From assembly GCA_016699535.1 (NCBI GenBank), contig CP064980.1, positions 2,116,001 to 2,180,000 on the forward strand: 64,000 bases of DNA, read 5' to 3'. How positions within the stretch are numbered: position 1 is the first letter of the stretch; every line of letters begins with the position of its first letter. The stretch is from Myxococcales bacterium (GTDB lineage Bacteria > Myxococcota_A > Polyangia > Polyangiales > GCA-016699535). Positions 18,145 through 27,273 of the stretch are shown piece by piece. The notes under the pieces are model-generated. The model did no database searches. It had not been told where the DNA came from and saw nothing but the letters and a program-made list of their open reading frames with translations. The position numbers were made by a program, and so were the translations under genes.

Positions 18145-18219
18145 GCATAGCAATGCGGCTACGTTGTCATGTGGCTGGCGGATGACGGACACAAAATAGT
18201 GCAATCTCAGCAACATGAT

Positions 18220-20594
18220 ATGAACCAATCGGTGGTTTTTAAAGCAGAGGCTTCCAACAAAGAGGCAACGGTATGCAAACATTGTGCATTGCCTCTTGGA
18301 CCTGGATCCGTCGGCGAGTTTTGTTGCCGGGGCTGTCAGGTTGTCTTTAGTTTGCTTCACGAAGAGAAGCTAGGCCGGTACTATAGTTTGCGCCGAGGGC
18401 GCGGGATTCCGGTTGCCGATACAAATTCAAAAGCCGTTGATTTAAAGTGGTTAGAGCAACTGGAAAAGCAAAAGGTGTCCGAGGGAATCCAGCACGTGAG
18501 GCTAGATGTGCAAGGTCTGCACTGCACGGGCTGCGTTTGGCTATTTGAAACACTTTTTCGTCGTCAACAAGGTGCTTACCGCATTATTACCAATCCATCC
18601 TTGGGGTCGGTGGATCTGTCGGTTGATGAACATTTCCCTTTGAGGGAGTGGGTCTCTCAATTGCAAAGCTTTGGGTATCGTTTTGGGCCTCGCAGCAAAA
18701 AACGCGAGAAGCAAAGTGATTCCTTGTTGATACGCATGGGCATTTGTCTAGCGCTTGCTGGGAACGCAATGTTGTTTGCGATTGCGACCTATCTGGGTCT
18801 TCATGAAGGCGAACTGTATCGTTTTGTGAATACCGTAAATTTTTTCCTCTCGGTGATTGCCGTCATTGTAGGAGGTAGTGTCTTTTTTCGTTCGGCATGG
18901 ACGGCGATTCAAAAGCGAGTACTGCATTTTGATGTCCCCATTGCTCTAGGCATTGGCCTTGCATTTTGCGGTTCACTCTTAGCTTTTGTGCGAGGCGTTC
19001 AACAAGTTGCTTACCATGACACCCTCACTATTTTTATAGCTTTGATGTTGTTGGGTCGCTTTTTGCAAGAACGAGCGCTTGAGCGCAATCGGCGCCATTT
19101 GTTGGCGATGGATGGCAGTGACGGTATTTTAGTTCGGCGTAGGGAAGGGAAGCAGGTTAATCTTTGTTCCCTGTGACACGATTCGTGACGGCGACATCTT
19201 GGTGCTGGCTATGGGTGACTTGTTGCCAGTGGATGCGGAGCTCCTTGATGAGCAAAGTCTCTTTTCTTTGGATTGGATCAACGGCGAAAGTGAAGCGAGA
19301 CCTTACAAACAAGGCATGCGAGTCCCTGCTGGTTCGTTTCATATTGCTGAACATTCGGTCCAACTTAAAGCTGTGCAATCGTTTGACGATTCCGTTCTGG
19401 TAAGCTTGCTTCGAAATCCAGCGCTGGACTAAACGCCTTCGAAGTGGTGGCAAAAGTTGCCGGAATCTATGTTGTAGCAGTGCTTGGTATTGCTAGCCTT
19501 ACTTTGCTGAGTTGGCTAGTACTGGGCGCGAACGTGTATCGCGCTTTGGAGATCACAACTTCGGTGTTGATTGTAAGTTGTCCCTGTGCTTTTGGCATTG
19601 CAACGCCATTGGCCTATCAACTGGTCTATGCGGGCTTGCGTCGTGCCGGTATTTTTGTGCGTCGTCTTGATTTCATTGAGCGAGTTCGCGCCGTAAAACA
19701 CCTGGTATTCGATAAGACAGGAACGCTGACCACAGGACGAGCTAGTCTTCGTCATCCTGAGGCGCTTGGCTCCCTTGACGCTGAGGCCACAAGCGTTTTG
19801 TACAACCTAGCAATTGCAGCAACCATCCAAAAGCGATGGCCGTGCTGGATGCCATCGAGTCTAAGCCGGCTTTTATATCGGAGCTTAGTGTTCGCGAAAT
19901 ACCTGGAAAAGGTATGGAAACACGCTATCACGGAAAATTGTACCGTTTTGGTTCACATGCATGGGTCCAAAAAGGCGTTGAAAGTCATTTGCACGACCTT
20001 GTTTTTTGTGTTGACAACTTACTATACTTTCCGCTTCAAACAGACGAAACTCTGCGGCCAAACACGCGGAATGAATTGATGAGGCTCAGGGCAATGGGCT
20101 ACGAGACTTGGATACTTAGCGGGGATGAACAACAAAGAACGCAAGTGTTAGGTCAGGAACTAGGACTATCGGAGTCCCACATTCTTGCTCAACGGCTTCC
20201 TGAAGAAAAAGCATCATGGCTCGAACAAGGAATTGGAAGGCATGCACTCATGATGGGCGATGGCGTCAATGATAGTCTTGCGGTAGAGCATGCGCTCTGC
20301 TCAGGAACGCCCGCTTTTGATCGACCTTTTATGCCGGCAAAAACTGATTTCTATCTGGTCACGCCAGGCTTAGCTCCACTACGTATTGCGCTTGTTGCGG
20401 CCAAGCGACTAGCAAAGGTGTTACTGTTTAACTTGAGTTTTGCTGTGCTCTACAACGTAGGCGCTGTTGCCGTGGCCGCGGCTGGCCTGATGACACCATG
20501 GCTTGCAGCCATTTTGATGCCGACGAGTTCCCTTCTACTCATTGTAGCGACAACGGCTGCACTCTCACAGAGGAGCGCTTTGTGGAAGTTTTAA
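18220..20594 (+). CDS. ccoI: Copper-transporting P1B-type ATPase CcoI, three frameshifts
   Basis: The corrected protein is about 790 residues. It starts with a Cys-rich zinc-ribbon-like domain (CKHCALPLGPG, then CCRGC), then a heavy-metal domain with GLHCTGCVW. The transmembrane CPC motif is SCPCAFGIATPLAY, the phosphorylation site is VFDKTGTLT and the hinge is MMGDGVNDS. The actuator loop reads NGES instead of TGES. Frames break near 19157 (extra T; QVIFVPCDTIRDGD restored), 19395 (missing A; RKSSAGLNAFEVV restored) and 19822 (just before SNHPKAMAVLD). It exports Cu(I) to mature the cbb3 oxidase. The start at 18220 (MNQSVVFK) is preferred to 18169. It overlaps ccoS. Confidence 0.88.
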
Positions 20595-20773
20595 CACTGC
20601 TAATTTTTCTTAGTTTGACCTTGGTAGCGATGGCGGTCGCTTTTTACGTGTGGACTATCCTTCAGCACACGCACGAACATAGTGAACGCATGGCATTGTT
20701 GCCGCTTGAAGATGATGAAAGCCCTGAACGCTTTGCAAACGCAAACGTTAAGCAAGAATATTCAAAGGAGTAA
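20582..20773 (+). CDS. ccoS: Cbb3 oxidase assembly protein CcoS
   Basis: A 63-residue single-pass membrane protein from GTG 20582: MEVLTLLIFLSLTLVAMAVA, then FYVWTILQ, followed by an acidic tail with LPLEDDESPE. The short hydrophobic helix followed by an acidic C-terminus and the position between ccoI and ccoN are diagnostic. CcoS is needed for haem b and copper insertion into CcoN in other bacteria. The GTG lies inside the last codons of ccoI (13-bp overlap), consistent with coupled translation. An upstream ATG at 20498 would add non-family residues. Confidence 0.75.
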   Translation: MEVLTLLIFLSLTLVAMAVAFYVWTILQHTHEHSERMALLPLEDDESPERFANANVKQEYSKE

Positions 20774-20778
20774 AGTAG

Positions 20779-23058
20779 ATGCAGACGAAGCGCATAACCT
20801 ACAACGATCAGATATCCAGGCAGTTTGTCGCGGCATCGGTGATATGGGGAATCGTCGGGATGTTGGTGGGAGTGATCATCGCTGTTCAGCTTGCATTCTG
20901 GCAGGCCAACATCCCTCCGTTTTTGATTTTTAGCCGTCTACGTCCTTTGCACACCAATGCAGTTATTTTTGCGTTTGTGGGCAATATGATTTTTGCGGGC
21001 GTCTACTATTCAACGCAGCGCTTGGTCAAAGCTCGACTGGCTTCGGATTTGCTCGCGAAGATTCATTTTTGGGGCTGGCAGCTCATTATTGTTTCGGCAG
21101 CGCTTACCTTGCCTTTTGGTATTTCACAATCGAAAGAATATGCCGAGCTTGAATGGCCCATCGATATAGCCATCGCGCTTATTTGGGTGGTGTTTGCTGT
21201 CAACTTCTTTTGGACGCTTGCGAGGCGCAATGAAAAACATCTGTACGTTGCGCTCTGGTTTTATATTGCAACGCTTATTGCGATTGCTGTTTTGCATATC
21301 GTAAACAGTTTGGCGATTCCTGTTGGCTTCTTAGAGAGTTATCCCGTGTTTGCTGGGGTTCAAGATGCCCTGGTGCAGTGGTGGTACGGTCACAATGCTG
21401 TTGCTTTCTTTTTGACGACTCCCATCTTGGGCATCATGTATTACTTCCTGCCCAAAGCGGCGGATCGCCCCGTCTTCTCTTATCGCCTATCCATCGTTCA
21501 TTTCTGGTCCTTGGTTTTCATTTATATTTTGCCAAGTTGGGGCGGCATGCTCAATGGTCTACTTACCTTGCGTGGTGCTTGGGATCGTCTACGGGAAGAT
21601 CCCGTGCTCAAACTTTTTGCAGCGGGCGTGACCTTTTACGGGATGTCGACATTTGAAGGACCCTTGCTTTCGATCAAGAGCGTGAGTGGTTTGGCTCACT
21701 ATACCGATTGGATTATTGCGCACGTGCACGCGGGCGGCCTTGGTTGGAACGGCTTTATGGCAGCTGGCATGTTCTATTGGATGGTACCCCGCCTATACGG
21801 CACAAAACTTCATTCTCGATCCGCAGCCAATGCGCATTTCTATCTCGGCACCTTTGGCATTGTGCTTTATGTCGCTTCGATGTGGATTGCCGGCATTACT
21901 CAAGGCTTGATGTGGCGTGCAGAGAACGACGGTGGCGGCCTGATGTATCCAAACTTCTTGGAGACCTTGATTGAGCTTAAACCGCTGTACTGGACGCGTG
22001 CCCTTGGCGGAACACTCTATCTTTTGGGCTTCATTTTGATGGCTTGGAACCTTGTGATGACTGCGAAGTCTGGCAAGGCTGTGGACGGAGAAACTGAAGC
22101 GGTGATTGAAGATTTTTCTTCTGAAGATGCCGTGCCTTGGCACAAACTAGCGTTTGCAAAACCCATCACGCTCATCTTGGCAGTTACAGTAATGGTAGTT
22201 GCCGTCGCATTCCTTAACGCGATAGCGGCCACTGTGATTATGGTGATAGCCATTAGTACAGCCATTGTTGGCGGGTTGGCGCTTGGTCTTGGTAAACAAG
22301 AACCCGGTCAAACAGCATGGCACCGCATTTTAGAGGGCAGGGCTGTGCTTTTCACGGTGTTTGTCACTATCTCTGTTATCGCAGGTGGTATTGCGGAGTT
22401 GGTACCCACCATCATGGCCGCTCCTGAAGCCATTGCATCGGCTAAGCAGACGCCATATTCAGCACTGGAACTTGAAGGGCGTGATATTTACGTCAATGAA
22501 GGTTGTTACGTATGCCATTCGCAAATGATACGGCCCTTCACCTGGGAGACGGCTCGCTACGGAGATGTGTCCACTGCGGACGATTCAGTATTTGATCATC
22601 CGTTTCAGTGGGGGTCGCGGCGTATCGGTCCTGACCTTGCGCGTGTTGGAGGCAAGTATTCGAACCTTTGGCACTACAGGCACATGATCGATCCGCGTGA
22701 GATTTCGCAACAGTCCAACATGCCGCCGTATCCATTCTTGGAAACGACCTCGGTGGATTTTTCAAAAACGGCAAGCAAATTTAGAGCTATGCGTGCGGTG
22801 GGTGTGCCCTATACGCCAGAGCAAATTGCCAATGCTGAAGAGTCAGCACGCATGCAGGCTGCGCAGATTGCTGCGGATTTGAAAAACGAAGGACAGAGTT
22901 CGGTTAAAGAAGATAGCAAGCTTGTTGCTTTGATCGCTTATTTGCAACGTTTGGGCTTCAAGGCAACACAAACTAAACAAGAACAACCCCAAGCCGTGCT
23001 GAGACCCACAGAGCAGTCTGCCGCGGGCACTACACAGAATGAGGTGGTTCATGATTAG
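20779..23058 (+). CDS. ccoNO: Fused cbb3 oxidase subunits I and II (CcoN-CcoO) with an internal deletion in CcoN
   Basis: The 759-residue protein joins CcoN (about 1-480) to CcoO (about 570-730). CcoN landmarks are RLRPLHTNAVIFAF (haem ligand H58), WWYGHNAVAFF (CuB ligand H205), YGMSTFEGP, HYTDWIIAHVHAGGLGW (haem ligands) and the helices between. CcoO has one haem c site, GCYVCHSQMIRPF, and GPDLARVGGKYSN. Striking oddity: after HFWSLVFIYI (residue 250) the sequence jumps to LPSWGGMLNG. Canonical CcoN has about 29 residues here, including W-A-G-P-H-H with two CuB histidines. The gap is in frame (near 21528). As read, the enzyme could not hold CuB. A strong GGAG precedes the ATG. It overlaps ccoQ by 8 bp. 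Confidence 0.9.
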   Translation: MQTKRITYNDQISRQFVAASVIWGIVGMLVGVIIAVQLAFWQANIPPFLIFSRLRPLHTNAVIFAFVGNMIFAGVYYSTQRLVKARLASDLLAKIHFWGWQLIIVSAALTLPFGISQSKEYAELEWPIDIAIALIWVVFAVNFFWTLARRNEKHLYVALWFYIATLIAIAVLHIVNSLAIPVGFLESYPVFAGVQDALVQWWYGHNAVAFFLTTPILGIMYYFLPKAADRPVFSYRLSIVHFWSLVFIYILPSWGGMLNGLLTLRGAWDRLREDPVLKLFAAGVTFYGMSTFEGPLLSIKSVSGLAHYTDWIIAHVHAGGLGWNGFMAAGMFYWMVPRLYGTKLHSRSAANAHFYLGTFGIVLYVASMWIAGITQGLMWRAENDGGGLMYPNFLETLIELKPLYWTRALGGTLYLLGFILMAWNLVMTAKSGKAVDGETEAVIEDFSSEDAVPWHKLAFAKPITLILAVTVMVVAVAFLNAIAATVIMVIAISTAIVGGLALGLGKQEPGQTAWHRILEGRAVLFTVFVTISVIAGGIAELVPTIMAAPEAIASAKQTPYSALELEGRDIYVNEGCYVCHSQMIRPFTWETARYGDVSTADDSVFDHPFQWGSRRIGPDLARVGGKYSNLWHYRHMIDPREISQQSNMPPYPFLETTSVDFSKTASKFRAMRAVGVPYTPEQIANAEESARMQAAQIAADLKNEGQSSVKEDSKLVALIAYLQRLGFKATQTKQEQPQAVLRPTEQSAAGTTQNEVVHD

Positions 23059-23239
23059 CTGGATGGCCATGGAATTTTTTAGAAAAAGTCCTGTGCTCTA
23101 TTTGCCCATGATTGCTTTGTTTCTTTTCATGCTGGTTTTTGTAGGAATAATCATTCGAACCTTTTGGAGGCGTGCTGCTGATCTGGATAAACTTGCACGC
23201 ATGCCACTTGATGAAAAAGAGGGAGTGAGCCATGAGTGA
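23051..23239 (+). CDS. ccoQ: CcoQ-like small membrane subunit of cbb3 oxidase
   Basis: A 62-residue protein from ATG 23051, MISWMAMEFFRKSPVLYLPM, with one helix (about 15-34, LPMIALFLFMLVFVGIIIRT) and a basic then acidic tail (TFWRRAADLDKLARMPLDEK). Length, topology and place between ccoO and ccoP match CcoQ, which stabilises CcoP association. It overlaps ccoNO upstream (8 bp) and ccoP downstream (8 bp), so all three are translationally coupled. Sequence conservation in this family is low, so position carries most of the weight. Confidence 0.75.
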   Translation: MISWMAMEFFRKSPVLYLPMIALFLFMLVFVGIIIRTFWRRAADLDKLARMPLDEKEGVSHE

Positions 23240-23960
23240 AGTACGCCGCACCGATGAAATCCAAGGCGACATTATACACGAATACGACGGCATTGAAGAA
23301 GCCGACAATCGTTTGCCCAACTGGTGGCTCGCCACCTTCTACATCGCCGTTATCTTTGCCATCGGCTATTGGTTTTACTACCAGGTCTATGAATCGGGAC
23401 TTCAGCCGCTTGCGGCTTACCAAGCCAAGATAGCTGAAAACAGCAACGCGCCCAAAGAAGAAGTGAGCGCCGAAATGCTAAACAGCATGTCAGCGGACGC
23501 CGCCGCTGTTGAAGCGGGCAAAGCAGTCTTTGTTGCCAATTGTGTGGCCTGCCATCTCGACAAAGGACAGGGCAATATTGGGCCCAACTTGACAGATGCA
23601 TATTGGATCCATGGTGGGGCGGCTACCGACATCTATAAAATAGTGGACCAAGGTTTTGCTGCCAAAGGTATGCCTGCCTGGGGGCCAGTGCTTGGTGCAG
23701 AAAAGGCCAAGCAAGTGGTCGCTTTTGTGCTAACGTTACGTAATACGAACGTTCCAGGTAAAGCTCCGGAGGGAGAAGAGTGGAAAGAGGGTGGGGCTGA
23801 ATCAGCTCCCGAAGAGCAAACTGTTGAGGAAACTGATAGCTCGGCTAATGAAGGTGCCAAAGCCCCCGCCGCATCGGATACGGCCAAGTTAGAAAACAAA
23901 GATGAAAAGCCTTCGAGCGCAGCGACACCGGATGCGGTGGAGGCGAAAGCAGTCAACTAG
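23232..23960 (+). CDS. ccoP: Cbb3 oxidase subunit III, monohaem CcoP
   Basis: A 242-residue membrane-anchored cytochrome c. An N-terminal stretch, DEIQGDIIHEYDGIEEADNR, then LPNWWLATFYIAVIFAIGYW (helix about 30-50), is the typical CcoP lead. There is one haem c site, C104-VAC-H108, and the axial Met lies in KGMPAWG near 145. Most proteobacterial CcoP proteins are dihaem; this one has a single site, and the second cytochrome domain is replaced by an Ala/Glu/Pro-rich tail (residues 180-242) that looks disordered. Together with the CcoNO fusion this describes a reduced electron-input arm. The gene overlaps ccoQ by 8 bp. Confidence 0.9.
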   Translation: MSEVRRTDEIQGDIIHEYDGIEEADNRLPNWWLATFYIAVIFAIGYWFYYQVYESGLQPLAAYQAKIAENSNAPKEEVSAEMLNSMSADAAAVEAGKAVFVANCVACHLDKGQGNIGPNLTDAYWIHGGAATDIYKIVDQGFAAKGMPAWGPVLGAEKAKQVVAFVLTLRNTNVPGKAPEGEEWKEGGAESAPEEQTVEETDSSANEGAKAPAASDTAKLENKDEKPSSAATPDAVEAKAVN

Positions 23961-23989
23961 TGCTGCGCTTGGAAAGAAAGTGAAGCAAA

Positions 23990-24019
23990 GTCGCGACTCG
24001 AGGAATCCTCTTGCGCGAC
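23990..24019. other. Hairpin in the ccoP-ccoG gap
   Basis: GTCGCG (23990-23995) pairs with CGCGAC (24014-24019), with a further GAGG/CCTC stem inside. No T-run follows, so it is not a standard terminator. It may set the relative level of ccoG mRNA. Confidence 0.3.
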
Positions 24020-24065
24020 ATGGGCCACTCCTTTCCCCTAAGGGCACTGGTCTCTGAGGTTAATC

Positions 24066-25436
24066 ATGACAATCGCAACCGAGCAGACTACAAGCTCGAT
24101 ACGTCAAGACGGGCAGCGAAACTTTGTCCATCCGGCAGACGTAAAGGGACGCTTTACTTCGCTCCGAGCGCTGCTCTTCGTGGTGCTTATCGCCATATAT
24201 GTCGCTTTGCCCTTTATTAAAATCGGTGGGCACCCTGCGATGTTTTTAGATTTGCAGCATCGAAGCTTTTACTTGTTTGGTTCGACCTTCAACGCTCAGG
24301 ATTTCTGGTTGGTCTTTTTCCTAGTGACCGGACTTGCCTACGTCTTGTTCGTGTTGACCTCAATGTGGGGGCGCGTTTGGTGTGGCTACGCGTGTCCGCA
24401 GACTGTGTTTTTGGAGGGGGTTTATCGTCGCATTGAGCGCTGGGTTGAAGGTCCGCGGCAGACACGTCTTCGCCGTAACGCTGCTCCGGTGAACTTTGAT
24501 AAAGTTTGGCGAAAGCTAATTAAGCATCTGCTGTTTATCGCAATCACTCTTGTTTTAGCCCATGTTTTTTTGAGTTATTTTGTGTCCTTGCCATCGATGA
24601 TCAAGATGGTTCAAGGCTCTCCAGCTGAACATCCTACAGCCTTTGCTTGGGTGATGGCTTTTTCTGCTGTGTTTTATTTTAATTTCAGTTGGTTCCGTGA
24701 GCAGTTTTGCGTGATCATGTGTCCCTATGGCCGTATGCAGTCTGTACTTACCGATTCGGATACCATGGTCATCGGCTACGACGAAAAGCGCGGTGAGCCG
24801 CGGGGCAAAGTCTCTGATCCAAACAACGGTGATTGCATTAACTGTAACCGTTGCGTCGTGGTTTGCCCGACGGGTATTGATATACGAAACGGTCTTCAGA
24901 TTGATTGCATTGGTTGCGCGGCATGTATTGATGCCTGCGATGAAATCATGCTCAAGATAGGGCGCCCTAAGGGTCTAGTGCGTTACGATTCATTAAATGG
25001 ATTGCACGGCGAAGCAAAGAAATTCTTTAGGCCTAGACTTTGGTTCTATATTGCGATGGGCCTTATCGGGCTTACCGTGGCAACCATTGCTTTCCGTAGT
25101 CGCAGCGACTACGAAGCTAATTTATTGCGCATGCAAGGCGCTCCCTATCAGCTTCAAGATGGTAAGGTACGCAATTCGCTCGAACTTCATTTGGTAAACA
25201 AGCGGGAAAAGACCGCCGTGTTTAGCATTCAAGGTGTGGCCAAGCAGGGACAAGAGTTCATTATCCCTGCAACGACCGTCGAACTTGAATCACTGAAGTC
25301 TCGGCGCATACCTGTGTTTGTACTTGTCCCTCGCGGCAAAGCGAGTCAGATTCACAAAGTACAGTTGCGAATTAGAGCCGAAGGTAGTGAGACTGAGCAG
25401 ATAGTTGAAGTCCCTTTCGTTAGCCCGAAAAACTAA
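24066..25436 (+). CDS. ccoG: Cbb3 oxidase accessory protein CcoG (RdxA/FixG)
   Basis: A 456-residue integral membrane ferredoxin-like protein. It has helices at about 36-55, 80-100 and 150-175; the family motif WGRVWCGYACPQTVFLEGVY near 100; WFREQFCVIMCPYGRMQSVL near 215; and two [4Fe-4S] motifs, CINCNRCVVVCPTGIDIRNG and CIGCAACIDACDE (about 258-300). A C-terminal periplasmic Ig-like domain follows a helix near 320. CcoG reduces Cu(II) to Cu(I) for oxidase assembly. It is the last gene of the cco cluster and overlaps the convergent CBS-hemerythrin gene by 17 bp. Confidence 0.92.
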   Translation: MTIATEQTTSSIRQDGQRNFVHPADVKGRFTSLRALLFVVLIAIYVALPFIKIGGHPAMFLDLQHRSFYLFGSTFNAQDFWLVFFLVTGLAYVLFVLTSMWGRVWCGYACPQTVFLEGVYRRIERWVEGPRQTRLRRNAAPVNFDKVWRKLIKHLLFIAITLVLAHVFLSYFVSLPSMIKMVQGSPAEHPTAFAWVMAFSAVFYFNFSWFREQFCVIMCPYGRMQSVLTDSDTMVIGYDEKRGEPRGKVSDPNNGDCINCNRCVVVCPTGIDIRNGLQIDCIGCAACIDACDEIMLKIGRPKGLVRYDSLNGLHGEAKKFFRPRLWFYIAMGLIGLTVATIAFRSRSDYEANLLRMQGAPYQLQDGKVRNSLELHLVNKREKTAVFSIQGVAKQGQEFIIPATTVELESLKSRRIPVFVLVPRGKASQIHKVQLRIRAEGSETEQIVEVPFVSPKN

Positions 25437-26283
25437 CTTGGATGAGGTCGTCTCGTAAAAGCTCAGGGCTAAGACGCGTACTTTCCTCCTTTTTGAGACG
25501 GTCGAGCATGTTGTCCACGAACTCAAGCACCGTTTGAGCGGCTTTTATGGAAGGCGCCATCGCAATGGCGCGGCAGTCTTCCAAGGTTTTCCGCTGGGTT
25601 GAGATTTCGTCCATAAGTCGGCTGGCACGCGCTTCGCCAAAACCGTCTGCATCACGTAGGGCGGGGGCCAAGAGCTTTTCCTGAAGGTTCAGGTGTTTGC
25701 TAAGGACCGAGAAAAGCTCCATGGCATCATCATGCATTTGCTCGAGCTTTGCTTTGGTGGCATTATTTTTGCTATTTTCAGCAGATAAACGAGTCTTATC
25801 GAGAAGGCGTCGGATGACGGCGTGCTCGGCAAGGACACGTGCACGCACTTCACCCGGAGTGAGCTCTCCGAGCCCTGTCAACGAACCGGAATCAAGTGTT
25901 TCGGCAAGCAATCGAACGGCATCGGTGGTGGTGAAAATCCCAACGGCCTTGGCGCCACTCATGACAACGGTGCAACCGTAGCGGTGAGTCGCCATGTGCC
26001 GTAGGACGCTGGCAATGGGTGTGGCAGGACTTACCGCAAAGGGCTCAGGCGTCATGGCCTCTTCTACTTTGGTGGCCTCTAAATCCAATGAACCCATGGC
26101 CTGAACCATCACGATATCCCGATCGGAAAGGATTCCAACAAGTTTGCCACCTTTGAGCACCGGTAGATGACGAATGCTGAACTCTCGCATTTTTTCCTGA
26201 GCAGCCAGAAGGGTTTGGTCCTGCCCGATGGAATGCGGCGATTTCGTCATAAAAACCTGAATAGGTTGCTGGGTGACAAACAT
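25420..26283 (-). CDS. CBS-pair plus hemerythrin-like (HHE) domain protein
   Basis: 287 residues. Two CBS motifs (FMTKSPHSIGQDQTLLAAQE with IRHLPVLKGGKLVGILSDRD; EEAMTPEPFAVSPATPIASV with YGCTVVMSGAKAVGIFTTTD) fill residues 1-130. The C-terminal half (about 150-285) is a four-helix bundle with H-x3 spaced residues: EHAVIRRLLDK, KLEQMHDDAMELF, LSKHLNLQEKLLAPALRDAD, as in HHE cation-binding proteins. HHE domains bind a di-iron centre and sense oxygen or NO, which fits its place against the cbb3 oxidase genes. The second domain is called from helix pattern and is less certain. Confidence 0.75.
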   Translation of the reverse strand: MFVTQQPIQVFMTKSPHSIGQDQTLLAAQEKMREFSIRHLPVLKGGKLVGILSDRDIVMVQAMGSLDLEATKVEEAMTPEPFAVSPATPIASVLRHMATHRYGCTVVMSGAKAVGIFTTTDAVRLLAETLDSGSLTGLGELTPGEVRARVLAEHAVIRRLLDKTRLSAENSKNNATKAKLEQMHDDAMELFSVLSKHLNLQEKLLAPALRDADGFGEARASRLMDEISTQRKTLEDCRAIAMAPSIKAAQTVLEFVDNMLDRLKKEESTRLSPELLRDDLIQVSFSG

Positions 26284-26601
26284 TGGATACCCCCTTTTGA
26301 AAAAACCAAAAGCCGTGGGGAGCGCGCAATCAAACCATCCACAGAAGCATCGCGATTTTTGTGCGGCAGCGAAGGTTTCTTGTTCCCGTGGGCTATGAGC
26401 CTTTGGAGGAGAACAAAATATTCGTGTCGTGCAAAGCTCGTAAAGCCGCCAGAGATCCTACGTGCGAGAGCCCCTTACTTCACTATGAGCTTTTGTACCA
26501 TTAACAAACAGGCTTTTTTTAAAAAAAAGACCCTTTTTTCGGATTTATTGGACTCTTGGCTTACCCTAGTCCAAAGAGGATTCTCTTCGTGTGCAAAACG
26601 C
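26284..26601. other. Intergenic, A/T-rich
   Basis: Upstream of the CBS-hemerythrin gene (minus) and of the arginine decarboxylase (plus). It holds long T and A runs (26515-26540) but no gene or hairpin that I can support. Confidence 0.35.
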
Positions 26602-26656
26602 TTGACGTACGCTCGGTACTGGCCGATAAACTCCCGGAAAATGTAAAAGGGAGTTT
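26602..26656 (+). promoter_or_regulatory. Promoter and inverted repeat before the arginine decarboxylase
   Basis: TTGACG (26602-26607) and GATAAA (26625-26630) are spaced 17 bp, a reasonable sigma-70 promoter. Overlapping its -10 end, AAACTCCC (26628-26635) is an exact inverted match to GGGAGTTT (26649-26656), which contains the Shine-Dalgarno sequence 3 bases before the ATG at 26659. Because the left arm overlaps the -10 box, the palindrome would act as a DNA operator if this promoter is used, or as an SD-masking hairpin if transcription starts upstream. Confidence 0.4.
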
Positions 26657-26658
26657 CA

Positions 26659-27270
26659 ATGGCCAAAGCTTCGAGTAAAGTTTCCCGTCCTTCTTATACA
26701 GACTTTCAGGCTTATCCGTCCGGCAGCTATGTGCCTCGTGGGATATTCTTCACCAAAGGCAAAGGAACTCATCGTAATCACCTGAGCTCATTTGAGCTCG
26801 CTCTTCGTGACGCTGGCGTTGAAAAAGCGAACTTGGTTACGGTCTCTTCGATTTTTCCTCCCGAGTGCACTATTCTTCCTCGCTCTCAAGGCGAGAAGCT
26901 AATTTTGCCTGGACAAATTGTGCACTGTGTGATGGCGCGACAAGCAACCGATGAGCCCCACCGCCTCATCTGTGCATCCATCGGCCTTGCTCGTCCGGCC
27001 GACCGCAGTCATTACGGTTATCTCTCTGAGCACCACTCTTATGGGGAAACAGCAAAAAAGGCGGGTGACTACGCTGAAGATCTCGCTGCAACCATGCTTG
27101 CGACCACACTTGGCGTCGAGTTTAATGCCGACACCGCTTACGATGAGCGTAAAGAAGTGTATCGAATGAGTGGAAAAATCGTTAACACGACCTCGATTAC
27201 TCAAACAGCTCAAGGCCACAAAGACGGACAGTGGACCACCGTTGTGGCGCTTGCCGTATTTGTATTCTAG
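26659..27270 (+). CDS. Pyruvoyl-dependent arginine decarboxylase
   Basis: A 203-residue proenzyme that converts arginine to agmatine for polyamine synthesis. The family core is visible: GIFFTKGKGTHRNHLSSFEL, NLVTVSSIFPPECTILPRS, ICASIGLARPADRSHYGYLS and EHHSYGETAKKAGDYAEDLA. Self-cleavage within VSS (between the two serines, about 57-58) would create the pyruvoyl group on the larger chain. There is no signal peptide. The N-terminal 25 residues are longer than in archaeal PdaD. It is a stand-alone gene; no agmatinase gene is adjacent. The convergent protease gene ends 4 bp after its stop. Confidence 0.92.
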   Translation: MAKASSKVSRPSYTDFQAYPSGSYVPRGIFFTKGKGTHRNHLSSFELALRDAGVEKANLVTVSSIFPPECTILPRSQGEKLILPGQIVHCVMARQATDEPHRLICASIGLARPADRSHYGYLSEHHSYGETAKKAGDYAEDLAATMLATTLGVEFNADTAYDERKEVYRMSGKIVNTTSITQTAQGHKDGQWTTVVALAVFVF

Positions 27271-27273
27271 GGC

